A DNA stretch of 64,000 nucleotides, from contig CAOLHI010001842.1 of NCBI GenBank assembly GCA_948474755.1, positions 248,001 through 312,000 of the forward strand. Reading direction: 5' to 3'. Shown one piece after another: positions 40,680-50,731 of the stretch. Numbering within the stretch: the first letter of the stretch is position 1; each line of letters starts with the position of its first letter. Origin of the DNA: Ctenosaura bakeri (Eukaryota; Chordata; Lepidosauria; Squamata; Iguanidae). Both the position numbers and the translations under genes were made by a program. The notes beneath the pieces are model-generated. The model ran no database searches. It was not told the DNA's origin and was given only the letters and a program-made list of their open reading frames with translations.

Positions 40680-41232
40680 GACCTCTCTATTCTGCATTGG
40701 TTAGGCCTCATTTGGAATCCTGTGTCCAGTTCTGGGCACCTCAGTTCAAGAAGGATGTCGACAAGCTGGAACGTGTCCAGAGGAGGGTGACCAAAATGGT
40801 GAAGGGTCTGGAAGTCATGAAGCCCTATGAGGAGCGGCTTAGGCAGCTCGGTAAGTTTAGTCTGCAGAAGAGAAGGCTAAGAAGAGACATGATAGCCATG
40901 TTTATGTATTTGAAGAGATGTCATGTTGAGGAGGGAGCAGGCTTGTTCTCTACCGCTCCAGAGACCAGGACAAGGAGCAATGGATTCCAGCTGCAGGAAA
41001 AGAGATCCCACTTGAACCTCAGGAAGAACTTCCTGACAGTCAGAGCTGTCCAGTAGTGGAATCTGCTGCTGCCTCCGTGGAGTGTGGTGGAGTCTCCATC
41101 TTTGGAGGTTTTGAAGCAGAGGCTGGATGGCCATCTGTTGGGAATGCTTTGATGGGTGTTCCTGCATGGCAGGGGGTTGGACTGGATGGCCCCTGGGGTC
41201 TCTTCCAATTCTATGTTTCTATGATTCTATGA
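40680..41232 (+). mobile_element. CR1 LINE 3' end
   Basis: Plus frame 40697..41056: [20 protein letters not shown]ough Phe-Leu-Thr-Val-Arg-Ala-Val-Gln and then a stop. Ends GGGGTCTCTTCCAATTCTATG, TCTATGATTCTATGA. Confidence 0.92.
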
Positions 41233-41284
41233 GAACAAGTTATCCAAGACATGATAGAAGGTCAGCTTCTTTGCTGGTTGGGTC

Positions 41285-41530
41285 ATAAGGAAGATGTCAT
41301 TTTCGGGCCCCTCCTACCACTGAGCAAGGCTGCAACAATCAGAAGCAAGATCCCGCTGTAATTACTCAATGCAGCCTCACTCACTCGGGGAGGGGGCTGG
41401 AAACATCATCTTATTTGCACCTCGATCAGGGGCTGAACAGAACTTTTTTCACTTAATGAGGTTGCCGGCTGCTAAGGTGGACTGAGGGGCCGGGGGTCAG
41501 GACAGATGCACATGCTGATGTAGGATATCA
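41285..41530. repeat. Dispersed repeat of unknown type (second block of copy 2)
   Basis: Resembles 20310..20530 (CACTGAGCAAGGCTGCAACAATCAGAAGC, GGCTGGAAACATC, GGGGCTGAACAGAACTTTTTTC). Together with 39545..39740 it reconstructs the order seen at 19924..20550. Confidence 0.55.
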
Positions 41531-41717
41531 GCAAATGTTTTTAATTTGCTTTGGCATGCTCTTGTAAAGCATGTGCGTTTTAAACTGCAGCTAGTGTATT
41601 AGATGCTAAGGATGAAGCAGCCTGGAAACATAATCACTGTGACATGTTAAACAGCAGGCAGCGTAATGCAGATATAATTGCCCTGGATTAGTCAGACCCA
41701 GGGGTCAAACAAGATGA

Positions 41718-41955
41718 AGGGAGCCGTGGTGGCGCAGTGGTTAAATGCCAGGACTGCAAGCCACAAGGTTGTGAGTTCGATCCTGCCCGGCTCCAAGGTT
41801 GACTCAGCCTTCCATCCTTTCACAGGTCGGTAAAATGAGTACCCAGCTTGTTGGGGGCATGTATAGAAATATTTCAAAATACATGCTATTTCTAAGTTGT
41901 TCGCTGCCTCGATCCATATGGAGAGGTGGGATACAAATAAATAAATAAATAAAAG
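41718..41955 (+). mobile_element. tRNA-derived SINE with (TAAA)n tail
   Basis: GGGAGCCGTGGTGGCGCAGTGG (A box) and GTTGTGAGTTCGATCCTGCC (B box), then CGGTAAAATGAGTACCCAGC, ending AAATAAATAAATAAATAAA. Resembles the squamate tRNA SINEs whose tails are read by BovB/RTE machinery. A single copy in this window, well preserved, so probably young. Confidence 0.88.
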
Positions 41956-42519
41956 ATGATACACTTAGCACATGTTTAGAAGATGCACACTCTCAGGTGG
42001 TGAAAAATGTATGTTTGTTATAGTATGTGGATGTGCTCACTTCTGTATCTTGCATTAAGGTATTTTGTTTTGTGATTGGTCAGTGGAAGGAAATGTGGGG
42101 TTTTGACTGCAAGCCTTATCAATGAGGCATGGACAGTGAGGAAACCACATTGTTGCCAGGGGCGGGGAATATCTTAATTTCAGGGATTGTGCATTCCCCT
42201 TAATGTATACTTTTGACCCTCAGAGTTTCTTTTTGGTATTTTGTTGCAAGCTCCAAACAAAAGGCTCCAATAAGGTTTACTGAAGCTTGAGTTATCGGGC
42301 ACTGGTCAGCCAATGTCAGGTTACAAATTTAGACAGCATAGCATGGTTGGATGTTTCGGCACCAGGGTGAACATGCAGGCATGTTAGATTTGCCACTGAC
42401 AGAAGCCCGGGTTCTGCTGAGCATGGCTCAGAGCTAGAAATTCCTCCACAATTTTTGTAGATCCTTTATAGATTGTCCTTTCTGGGCTTTGATGGACTGC
42501 AAGGCCCAGCAGTCCTAAC
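41956..42519. other. Unassigned sequence
   Basis: No gene or repeat recognised. Confidence 0.3.
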
Positions 42520-42524
42520 CAGCA

Positions 42525-42850
42525 CATCCTATGGAAGATGGAGCAAGCTTGTTTTCTGCTACTGCAGAGACTAGGACACAGAGCAACGGCTTCAAAAGGA
42601 AAAGAGATCCCACTTAAACCTTAGGAAGAACTTCCTGAGGATAAGAGCTGTTTGACAATGGAGTTCGCTGCCTGAGAGAGTGATGGAGTCTCGTCTTTGG
42701 AAGTTTTTAAAGAGAGACTGGATGGCCATCTGTCGGGAATGCTTTGATGGTATATTCCTGTGTGGCAGAATGGGGTTGGACTGGATGGCCCTTGGGGTCT
42801 CTTCCAGCCGTATTATTCTGTTGAAGGCACACAACAACAACAACAAATTC
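42525..42850 (+). mobile_element. CR1 LINE 3' end, older, followed by a SINE tail
   Basis: GGAAGATGGAGCAAGCTTG to CTTCCAGCCGTATTATTCTG, then TTGAAGGCACACAACAACAACAACAA, the 3' tail of the CORE SINE family without its body. Confidence 0.8.
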
Positions 42851-43590
42851 AGCACCTTGGGCAGCTCTTTTAAAGTTGAGACTCAAACCCAGAGCAGATT
42901 GCCTGTTGTGCGTTCTCCATAAAAACCACGCTGAGCCAAAAAAGGCTTAAATCAGAATCTGACAGGTATTCAATTTCCCTGCCGTTGCAGGTTCATCTGC
43001 TTAGCTCAAGATTGTGGATTGGGCTGCCTGGAGATTAAAGTTTTCTGAACAGCTCTTGGCTTGCAGAAAGGGGCGGGATGGGCTGAAAGAAATCAAGGAC
43101 AAAGGAAGGATCTCCAACCGAGCGGGGCAGAAAAGAGGAGGGTGCTGCCTTTGTTCGGAGGGACTCAAATCCAATTATGTGGCTCCAAAGGACCTTTCAC
43201 TGCAGAAGATTTCCTTTAATGGCTCTCTGTGTGAATTCGAGCTGTCACACCGGGATATGATCTCCCTCCACCCACCCACCCACCAACCCCTCCACCCACC
43301 CACCCACCCAACCCCTCCGGTCCTGATTTCTTGCTGACCTGGCCGCAGTCCCACAAGGCATCTGACCCAGATTCTGTGCCAAAGATACCCTGACCTTTTG
43401 AGAAAACCCTGCGGGACTGGAAGCTTGCTTGACTCCCTGGAAAGGCCATTGCATGGACTGGGGAGGAGGGAGGGAGGAAGGGAGGGAGAGAAGGAAGAGA
43501 GGCAGGGGAAAAAACCATGAATAAGAAGACAATTTGCACATAGAAAATGAGTTCGCCCTGGTGGAACTTGACACGCATTCATAGACTCAT
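42851..43590. other. Unassigned sequence with a (CACC)n run
   Basis: A CACCCACC-type microsatellite at 43266..43312, which accounts for several overlapping Gly/Trp- and Pro-rich frames, and a GGGA-rich patch at 43461..43505. The segment ends GCATTCATAGACTCATAGGG, part of an older CR1 tail that holds the SPIN target. Confidence 0.5.
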
Positions 43591-43594
43591 AGGG

Positions 43595-44376
43595 CAGCGG
43601 TTCTCAACCTGTGGGTCGTGACCCCTTTGGGGGTCGAACGACCTTTCACAGGGGTTGCCTAAGACCATCGGAAAACAGCACCCCCCACCTCCGCAATAAG
43701 GTAACGTGTGGAAAAGGCCCAGGAGTGGTGGTGCGCAAGCACGAGCCACGCGCTCACGTCCTCCTGCCCCCTTTGGCAGGAGCGCATGTGGCCACAGCGT
43801 CACCACAGCAGGAGTGGTGGTGCGCAAGGGCGAGCCGCGCGCTCGCGTCCTCCTGCCCCCTGTTCAGAAGGGACTGAAATCGCTCCCCTTCTCCACTACC
43901 AGGAGAACCTCCAATCTGACAGGCCAGCTTGGGGGGGGGCAGGCCCCCTCCTCGCCATGGCCCCTGCCCCACTCGCCACAGAGGGGGGCACTGCGGAAGC
44001 GCTGGGGGGCCACAAGGCGGCGCTTTTCCAGGGGGGCGAGCTGCGCCAGGCGCAAAAGACAAAGGTGCTAGAATTCCTACCCCCCCAGCCAGAGTCAACA
44101 CTCTGGAAACTTTTCCCACACTGCCCCCCCAGCGGAGACGAAAGCGAAGAAGAAGCAGAGCCCGGGGGGGGCGTTCTCAGAGTCTTTTTCCCCAGGGGAG
44201 ACGCGAGCTCCTCTTCCCTCCCTGCCTGCCCCCCCTCGTTCCTGGCCGGCGAGGCGGCCTTTGCCGGGGGGGGGAGGCATTGTAAATAATAAATAAATAA
44301 TTTTATGGTTGGGGGTCACCACAACATGAGGAACTGTATTAAAGGGTCGCAGCATTAGGAAGGTTGAGAACCACTG
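43595..44376 (+). mobile_element. SPIN-type hAT transposon with GC-rich interior
   Basis: Left end CAGCGGTTCTCAACCTGTGGGTCG, right end GGAAGGTTGAGAACCACTG, SPIN subterminal TAAGACCATCGGAAAACA and AATAATTTTATGGTTGGGGG. An 8-bp target copy TCATAGGG/CTCATAGG lies on each side (offset by one base). The interior (about 43680..44290) is shared with 1546..2332 in inverted orientation and holds two tandem copies of a roughly 75-bp unit (AGGAGTGGTGGTGCGCAAG... and CTCCTGCCCCCT). Several long GC-driven frames, no transposase. Confidence 0.9.
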
Positions 44377-44381
44377 CTCAT

Positions 44382-44609
44382 AGGGCCTTTCCACACTACA
44401 TAACCATTGCCCTATGATTCCACTTTAACTGCCATGGTTCTCTTTTGTGGAATCATGGGATTTGCAGTTTAGGGAGGGATATTTAGAATTCTCAGCCAGG
44501 GAACTCCAGTACCTCCCAAGACTACAATCCCCAGGATTCCATAGGAGGCAGCCATGGTAGTTAAAGTGGAATCATAATGCAATTATTATGTAGTGCAGAA
44601 AGGCCCATA
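44382..44609. mobile_element. Older palindromic DNA element
   Basis: Ends GGGCCTTTCCACACTACATAA and TTATGTAGTGCAGAAAGGCCC; arms TTAACTGCCATGG / CCATGGTAGTTAA, CTTTTGTGGAATCATGGG / CCCCAGGATTCCATAGG; centre AATTCTCAGCCAGGGAACTCC. ATA on both sides as target copy. The longest subfamily (about 225 bp). Confidence 0.88.
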
Positions 44610-44700
44610 GAGTTGCAAGGGACTCCAAGAGCCATCTAGCTCAACCCACCCCCATGCAGGAATGCACAACTAAAGCACTTTGCAGAGGTGTTTTTATCGG
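44607..44700 (-). mobile_element. CR1 LINE 3' terminus, old
   Basis: ATAGAGTTGCAAGGGACTCCAAGAGCCATCTAGC, CCATGCAGGAATGCACAACTAAAGCAC. It joins the GACTCATAG left of the SPIN, so palindromic element and SPIN both sit in this CR1. Confidence 0.7.
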
Positions 44701-45037
44701 GTTCCTATGACGGATCCCCCCTGCCAGGCAGGTCCTGAAGTTCCAACCCTGGGGTCCCGTCACTCACCTTGACCTCTTCCCCTTTAATACCTTCCTGGAT
44801 TGGAAACTTGGGCCTCAAAGTGACCCCTATTGTGGACCAGGGGCTGTATTGTTTTGGTGGGTTCACTGTAGCAAGTGTGTCCAGGCCTTCCACCAAACTA
44901 AATAAGAACAGACAGAACCAATGGTCAAAACAAGCGAGTGGAGGTTTATTAAGACACAAGAAAATAATGCTCTAACCACTGAAGTACTGAATCATTTACA
45001 GCTCCCCAAAACCATGGTCAGTCCTTTCTTCTCTCTG
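44701..45037. other. Unassigned sequence
   Basis: No gene or repeat recognised. Confidence 0.3.
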
Positions 45038-45039
45038 AG

Positions 45040-45240
45040 GACGTTTCCACCCTACACTGTTATAGGGCTCTTATTCCACTTTCAACATCCTGTGGAATTC
45101 TGGGATTTGTAGTTTACTGAAGCCAAAGAGCTCTCTGGCTGGGAATGCTAAATGCTCCTCCCGAAACTGCAAACCCCAGGATTCCATAGGATGTTGAAAG
45201 TGGAATCAAAGCGCTATAACAGTCTCATGCAGAAATGGCC
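45040..45240. mobile_element. Palindromic DNA element, intermediate form
   Basis: Left arm of the older type (CCTGTGGAATTCTGGG), right arm of the younger type (CCCCAGGATTCCATAGGATG), with the central AGCTCTCTGGCTGGGAATG. Ends ACGTTTCCACCCTACAC and GCAGAAATGGCC. Confidence 0.8.
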
Positions 45241-45587
45241 TTGGTTCATGTTAGGGCTCGTGCTGTGTTCCTCTTCTGATAGAGAGCTCATCCAGTTCAG
45301 GCTTTAGGGGCTTGCAGGTCCTGACAGAGCTCCACATCTGCCCAGTGGGCCCATGCATTTGACCACTGCAAGCTGCGTTACCATCCTAGGTCCACTTCAC
45401 TTTGGGCATTTCCACTCTACACTGTTCTAGTGCAATTATCCACTTTCAACCTCCTGTCGAATTCTGGGGTTTGTAGTTTACTGAGACCCAAGAGCAATCT
45501 GGCTAAGAATTCTCAATGTCCCTCCCTAAACTGCAAACCCCAGGATTCCATAGGATGCTGAAAGTGGAATAATAGCACTGTAACAGT

Positions 45588-46533
45588 GGCCCTTTTTGCA
45601 CCGCATTTGCCATGCGAAAGGGTCCCTGGAGCGTCGCGTGATTGTGAGGAGCATTTCAGACGACGTCCTCACAATTGTGCAATGCTGCTGGGGCTGGCAG
45701 GCGCCGATCGCACACTATTTCATTTTCAGCTTGTAGCCAAAAATGGTGCACAATCGTGCATCACTCCAGGGCTCCACACACACTTACTGTGAATGCGGAG
45801 CCTCCGGAGATGCGGCCCTTGCGCTTCCTCCCCCAGCGCAGCCGGGGAAAATACCCGACTGCGCTGCCGAAGGAAGAGGCAGAGCCCCGGCAGGCAGCAG
45901 CTATGGAGCCAAGCAGCAGGAACGTGAGAGCCTCTCACAAGAAGCTGCTGCATAGTGAGAACAATGGGAACACTGTAAAGCCAGTTCAGAGTGAGGCTGG
46001 GAGGCATTGCCTTTGCTCTGAATGAGCATTGTAGAATCAGCCACAGTGTAAACATGCACCTTTTCATAGCTACCACCCCCTTTTAAGAAATCTATTAAAA
46101 CTGGAGGTGGTTGCATTTTGCAAGAGATACAGGTGGACATGCAGTGCCAGCATCCACTTAGGGAATAGCACTTACGGTAAAATAAGAATCCCACCGTGTA
46201 TAAATTCTGCTGTCTTTGTGGGGATTTGGTCATCTCACCTGTCACCTGCTGGTCTATAGTGACAGCTTCCATGTCACTGGGGTGGCGAATCTGTTCTAGA
46301 CTTTGGTCTGCAGTTTAATGGTGCTCTCCAAGGTGATCAACCTTGTCTCCAAAATGAGATAGGAATCGCCTCTCAATTTTTTGAGCTTTAAAGCTTCTGA
46401 ACTTTAAAGAGCTGTCCAAAGTGCTAAACCTTCTGTTTGGCAGTCGCATCCCTCTCACAAACCCTCTCACAAGAAGCTGCTCGCATGATCCCCGTGCCCC
46501 CATGCCGGAAAGAGGTAAGGTGCGGAAAGGTCC
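45588..46533. mobile_element. Second-family DNA element, long copy
   Basis: Terminal repeats GGCCCTTTTTGCACCG and CGGAAAGGTCC (mirror GGACCTTTCCGCACC), AGT/AGC as the 3-bp target. Its GC-rich left interior shares inverted blocks with 22643..23069. It contains a further inserted repeat (45951..46463). Confidence 0.82.
45951..46463. repeat. Dispersed 480-bp repeat (copy 2), with a long target-like duplication
   Basis: Highly similar to 37971..38460. Flanked by the 19-bp direct repeat CCTCTCACAAGAAGCTGCT at about 45931..45949 and again at about 46464..46484, which fits retroposition into the second-family element. No poly-A or internal promoter seen. Confidence 0.7.
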
Positions 46534-46553
46534 AGCATAGAGCAGAGATGGCC

Positions 46554-46954
46554 TTTATTGCTAACTTTCATACTGCCTCCCTTATCCCATCATCCCTCAT
46601 CTGGCTTAACTTAATCCTATTGTTACTCACAGTGAGAGGAGACACATTAATTTAATAGGATTTATCAATGTGTAAACTCCCCATTCAACCGTTGATTTAA
46701 TAGATCTGCTCTAAAAGGAGACTAACCAAGAGGATTCAGGACACTGGCCAGAGTTCTGTTGATGTCTTACAGATGCATACATTTCCCTACGGAAGTGGTT
46801 GGATGCTTTTGCTCCAGTGCAGAATAGCTCCGTTCAGTTCACGGCTGCAGAAAAAGAGTTGCACATGTAGTGCCCTTGTTCATGGATACATGTTGTGGAT
46901 AGAAGTGCACGAACATTAAATATAATGGCTGGAATTCAGCGTGGAAATTAGATC
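46554..46954. other. Unassigned sequence
   Basis: No gene or repeat recognised. Confidence 0.3.
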
Positions 46955-47535
46955 TTAGTGTCTAGATTGGGGGATGTAAGAGTACTATGCTGTTCTCCTT
47001 TGGTTAGATTTCGCCTGGAAGATGGTGTCCTGGTCTGGGCACCATAATTCAAGAATGATATTGATGAGCTGGTACATGTCCAGAGGAGGGCAGCCAAAAT
47101 GGTAGAAGGCTTGGAAACCATGAAGGCCTATGAGGAGCAGCTTAGGGAGCTGGGGACATTTAGCCCAGAGAAGAGAAGGTTAAGAGGAGACATGAGAACT
47201 ATGTATAAATAGTTGAAGGGATGTCATATGGAAGATGGAGGAAGCTTGTTTTCTGCTGCTCCAGAGACTAGGGCACGGAGCAATGTCTTCAGACTACAGG
47301 CAAAGAAATTGCACCTAAACATTATGAAGAACTTCCTGAAGGTAAGAGCAGCTCCACAATGGAATCCACTGTTCCCTGGGAGTGTGGTGGAGTCTCTTTC
47401 TCTGGAGGTTTTTCAACAGAGGCTGGATGGCCATCTATTGGGAGCGATTTGATTCTGTCTTGCTGCGTGGCAGAAGGGGGTTGGACTGGATGGCCCTCGT
47501 GGTCTCTTCCAACTCTAGGATTCTATGATTCTTCA
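46955..47535 (+). mobile_element. CR1 LINE 3' end, older copy
   Basis: Starts at AGTGTCTAGATTGGGGGATG, passes Phe-Arg-Leu-Glu-Asp and Arg-Arg-Ala-Ala-Lys-Met-Val, a stop at 47210, then the C-terminus (47213..47452) and the tail CTCTAGGATTCTATGATTC. Confidence 0.88.
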
Positions 47536-47872
47536 CAAGCAGACTACTGTGTGCAAGAAATAGAACTGAGTAATTTTGTAATGTCCATATTGATCTAGTA
47601 AGGCCATAGCATTACTACATATGGGCATCTGTTGCACAGTGACAGCCGGTGGAATGGCTGATATGCAAATGGATCAATGCACGATGGGCGGTGAGGGACA
47701 TCTAGGATGCTCAGCAGTGTCCATCAGGACACAAGCTAGGAACTGTTGGAATAGAACAGGGGTGCCCAGTGTACATCAGAAGTGCCTGGAATGCTCTTGC
47801 CCAGATTGACCTTTTTGCAATTCACTAACTCATTTTGTTGCATTTATTCAACATAGAGCATAATGTAGAATC
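47536..47872. other. Unassigned sequence
   Basis: No gene or repeat recognised. Confidence 0.3.
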
Positions 47873-47875
47873 TTA

Positions 47876-48053
47876 CATCATTTCCACACTAGCCTGTTAT
47901 AGTGCGATGATTCCACTTTCAACATCCTCTGGAATCCTGGGGTTTGCAGTTTCGGGAGGGGCCAGGCGGCCCCTCCGAAATTGAAACCCCAGGATTCCAG
48001 AGGATGTTGAAAGTGGAATCATCACACTATAACAGGCTAGTGCAGAAATGGCC
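47876..48053. mobile_element. Palindromic DNA element
   Basis: Ends CATCATTTCCACAC and GTGCAGAAATGGCC; TTA at 47873..47875 and 48054..48056. Arms mirror around GGGGCCAGGCGGCCCC, with three small deletions in the right arm. Confidence 0.93.
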
Positions 48054-48528
48054 TTAGTCAATGCGCATTGCTCATGGAGGTGGGTACAAATTGGGTTGTG
48101 TATATTGTTGCATATTTGGTGTTGGGGCTCAAGGGTACAATGTTCAACACAAGAATTACATACATACCATGGCTAATGTGTCATGCCACATTCAGAAATT
48201 TAAACTACCTTACTCCGACAAAAGAGCTTGTTCACGGTGTGGCAGTTTGGTGACATTAGGTCTAATAATGATGCATTTATAGGGAGGCGCATGGATATTT
48301 CAACCCATTTCTCTCTTAACTGCTTGCTGGTCGTGTTTGGTCGAAAATATGTGTCACATAGTGGCGTTAGCATTTTCTTCCTTCTCACAACACACACTGC
48401 TTCACTGACTGCCCTGTCTGAGGAGTTGCAAAACCCTTCTTATATACCGACAGAATTTTTTAGCAGTGCTGGTGAAGACTGGAAATTTAGGTCTGTAACA
48501 TCCATGTAGCTCCCTATAATATAAGTCT
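48054..48528. other. Unassigned sequence
   Basis: No gene or repeat recognised; frames here are short and featureless. Confidence 0.3.
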
Positions 48529-48530
48529 TT

Positions 48531-48710
48531 GGCCATTTCCACACTAGCCTGTTATAGCGTGATGATTCCACATTCAACATCCTCTGGAATCCTGGGGTTT
48601 GCAGTTTCGGGAGGGGCCGGCTGGCCCCTCCCGAAACTGCAAACCCCAGGATTCCAGAGGATGTTGAATGTGGAATCGTCGCGCTATAACAGGCTAGTGT
48701 GGAAATGGCC
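48531..48710. mobile_element. Palindromic DNA element, near-perfect 180 bp
   Basis: Arms are mirrors with about one mismatch around GGGGCCGGCTGGCCCC; CTTT at 48527..48530 and 48711..48714. Both arms share the same ACATTCAACATCC variant, which shows that arm changes are matched, as expected if arms correct each other or the copy is recent. Confidence 0.94.
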
Positions 48711-49365
48711 CTTTGTGTTGTGTTGAAGAGAGAACTGTGAGGATTGTAGGCATATCTGTTGGCCATGCACAAATATCAGAGAATTCTGGAAAGAAACCCA
48801 ATTTTTTTTTACTATTGCACATTACAGATTAATTATCTTTAGATGCTAAGAAAAGAATAGAACATGGAAAGGTTGGTATGGAAACAGTTGACCTAGCATT
48901 AATTTACCCTTCTGGTAACTGTTAGAACTTGTATAGCAGAACACTGGAAAAAGCCACACTTTTACAAATGTCAGAGTGATTTAGAAAGCTCTTGGGCACA
49001 ATATTAAGAGTAAAGTTAACTTATTTTAGAAGAAATTACTTAGCAGCTCATGCAGACAAATACACAGAGACATGGGCTCCATTTTTTCAACCTTTGGAAC
49101 AATAAAGGAGGAGTTGATTGTTGGTTTCTTTGTTTGATTAATTTTGAGAAAAGTTGTTGGCAACTCTATGAATGAGATCACTGTCTGAGCCATAGCCACC
49201 AGCAACGCTCAGGTCTTTCAAAGGCAGCGCAGTAGCGTCCTTGATTGATTCAATCCACCTGTAATGAAGTCTCCCTCTTTCTTCCAATTGCCTTTTCCAA
49301 TTTTCTTTCCAGCTCTGTTTTAATAAGCATTGCAGTCTTTTCCAATGAGTTTTTTGCAATGGCTT
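48711..49365. other. Unassigned sequence
   Basis: The minus frame 49138..49437 reads Lys-Thr-His-Trp-Lys-Arg-Leu-Gln-Cys-Leu-Leu-Lys and Trp-Ile-Glu-Ser-Ile-Lys-Asp-Ala-Thr, reminiscent of the RTE/BovB terminal Leu-Asp-Gly-Ile region; 49138..49330 may be a BovB-like 3' end on the minus strand. Weak. Confidence 0.35.
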
Positions 49366-49367
49366 TG

Positions 49368-49720
49368 AATACAATGAGCCTTCCACGTTTGCTAGGGTTA
49401 GGGGCTCAGGACCCCTGCAAAGGTGGAAAAAGTGCAAATAGGAAAATGCATGTGTGTGTTTGTCTTTCTGTGGGAAGGGAACTGAGGCAAGGTGGGGAGA
49501 GCGGGCACCCAGCGTCTAAGCCAGATCAGGGAAAGGAGAGGGGAAGGGAATAATAGGTCAGCCTAGTGGCCCTATACTTCCTTTCTCTCTTCCATCTCCT
49601 TCCTTGGATGTGGGCGAGGGGTGGACAGAGGTTTTATAGCACTGAGAAATTGGACTGTGGTCTGTCCTTAGTTGGCCAGACAACAGCTGGTGGAAGAGGA
49701 GAAGGACCAGAGATGCTCCA
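49368..49720 (+). mobile_element. pogo/Tigger-like DNA element, right end missing
   Basis: Left end CAATGAGCCTTCCACGTTTGC after TA, then GGTTAGGGGCTCAGGACCCCTGCAAAGGTGG and blocks shared with 6951 and 17386 (GGCCCTATACTTCC, CTGAGAAATTGG). The right terminal repeat is not present before the L1 at 49740. Confidence 0.65.
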
Positions 49721-49739
49721 TTAACTAATATATGTTTCT

Positions 49740-50717
49740 TTTATATATATTTATTAAGAATAACAACAAATTACAAACATCTCAACAAATTACAATATTT
49801 ACATTATCCATAACCTGAAATTCTTCACATAAACAATAGAAAGAAATATTCCTCGTTTTTCATTATCTCTTTCACTTCCTACTTTCTTTGACTCAGTTTT
49901 TTACATTACGTTAGAATCATTCTCGTCAAACATTTATCTTCCCCATTAATCCTATTTTAAATGTACCTTTCGCTCTCCTGTCTTTACTACCCTATACCTT
50001 ACCCTTGTTCTTTCATTACCCATTACAGATCTTTTCCCAGTTTTCCTCCATATATCTCTTAATTTCTATCATTTCAGTCTTTTTGTTTCCTCTTTTTTCT
50101 CCTCTCATCGCTCTCGATAGGCTATCTAAAGTTACATATTCTTGAACTTTAATAAGCCACTCCTCTATTTCTGGAACTTTATTCGTTTTCCAGTATTTAG
50201 CATACAAAATTCTTGCTGCTGTTACCATGTACAGTATATCATTCTTGTATTTATTTTGTTCTTTTGTCATTTGATGTAACATATTCAACAGAAATATCTC
50301 TGGTGTCAATGGTATTTTTATATTCAGTATTTCTGTAATTACCTTATGTATCGCTTTCCAATAAGTTTTCGCTTTTTTACAAAGCCACCACATATGGTCA
50401 AATGAACCACTTTCCCCCTCACACTTCCAGCATTTTTTCTCTTTCATTTTATATATCTTACTCAGTTTTTCTGAATCTAAATACCAGCGGTATAACATTT
50501 TAATATGATTCTCCTTCAAGTTTTGAGCTAACGTAAATTTCCGTGTATCCTCCCAACTTTTTGTCCAATATTCTAGTTTAGTTTCATGACCTATATTACG
50601 AGACCATAAAATCATTGAATCTTTTATGACTTCCGATTCCAATTCTCTTAGTAACATAAAATTATACATCTGCAATACTATATGATCTTTCCTCTTAGAT
50701 ATTATATTATATTATAT
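49740..50717 (-). mobile_element. L1 LINE 3' end with 14-bp target duplication
   Basis: Target copies TAATATATGTTTCT at 49726..49739 and 50718..50731. The minus strand has an uninterrupted 219-codon frame (50016..50675) for the ORF2 C-terminus, with the zinc-binding cluster Cys-Trp-Lys-Cys ... His-Met-Trp-Trp-Leu-Cys and Leu-Tyr-Met-Val-Thr-Ala-Ala-Arg-Ile-Leu-Tyr-Ala. The intact frame and target copies suggest a fairly recent, 5'-truncated insertion. Confidence 0.93.
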
Positions 50718-50731
50718 TAATATATGTTTCT

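Larger units (their letters stand above)
45404..46553. mobile_element. Palindromic DNA element split by a 946-bp second-family element
   Basis: Left arm from GGGCATTTCCACTC (45404) to GTAACAGT (45587); the right tip AGCATAGAGCAGAGATGGCC ends at 46553. Target duplication TTT at 45401..45403 and 46554..46556. The host element is of the older type with TCTGGCTAAGAATTC in its centre. Confidence 0.88.

Noticed and set aside
41718..41790. A tRNA gene
   Set aside because: A- and B-box motifs are present but no cloverleaf with matched acceptor stem; it continues into a SINE body with a (TAAA)n tail.
43175..43582. Gly/Trp-rich minus-strand frames
   Set aside because: They arise from the (CACC)n microsatellite at 43266..43312.
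43708..44289. 193-codon frame in the second SPIN interior
   Set aside because: Same reason; the matching frame in the 1546 copy is broken differently, so there is no sign of coding constraint.
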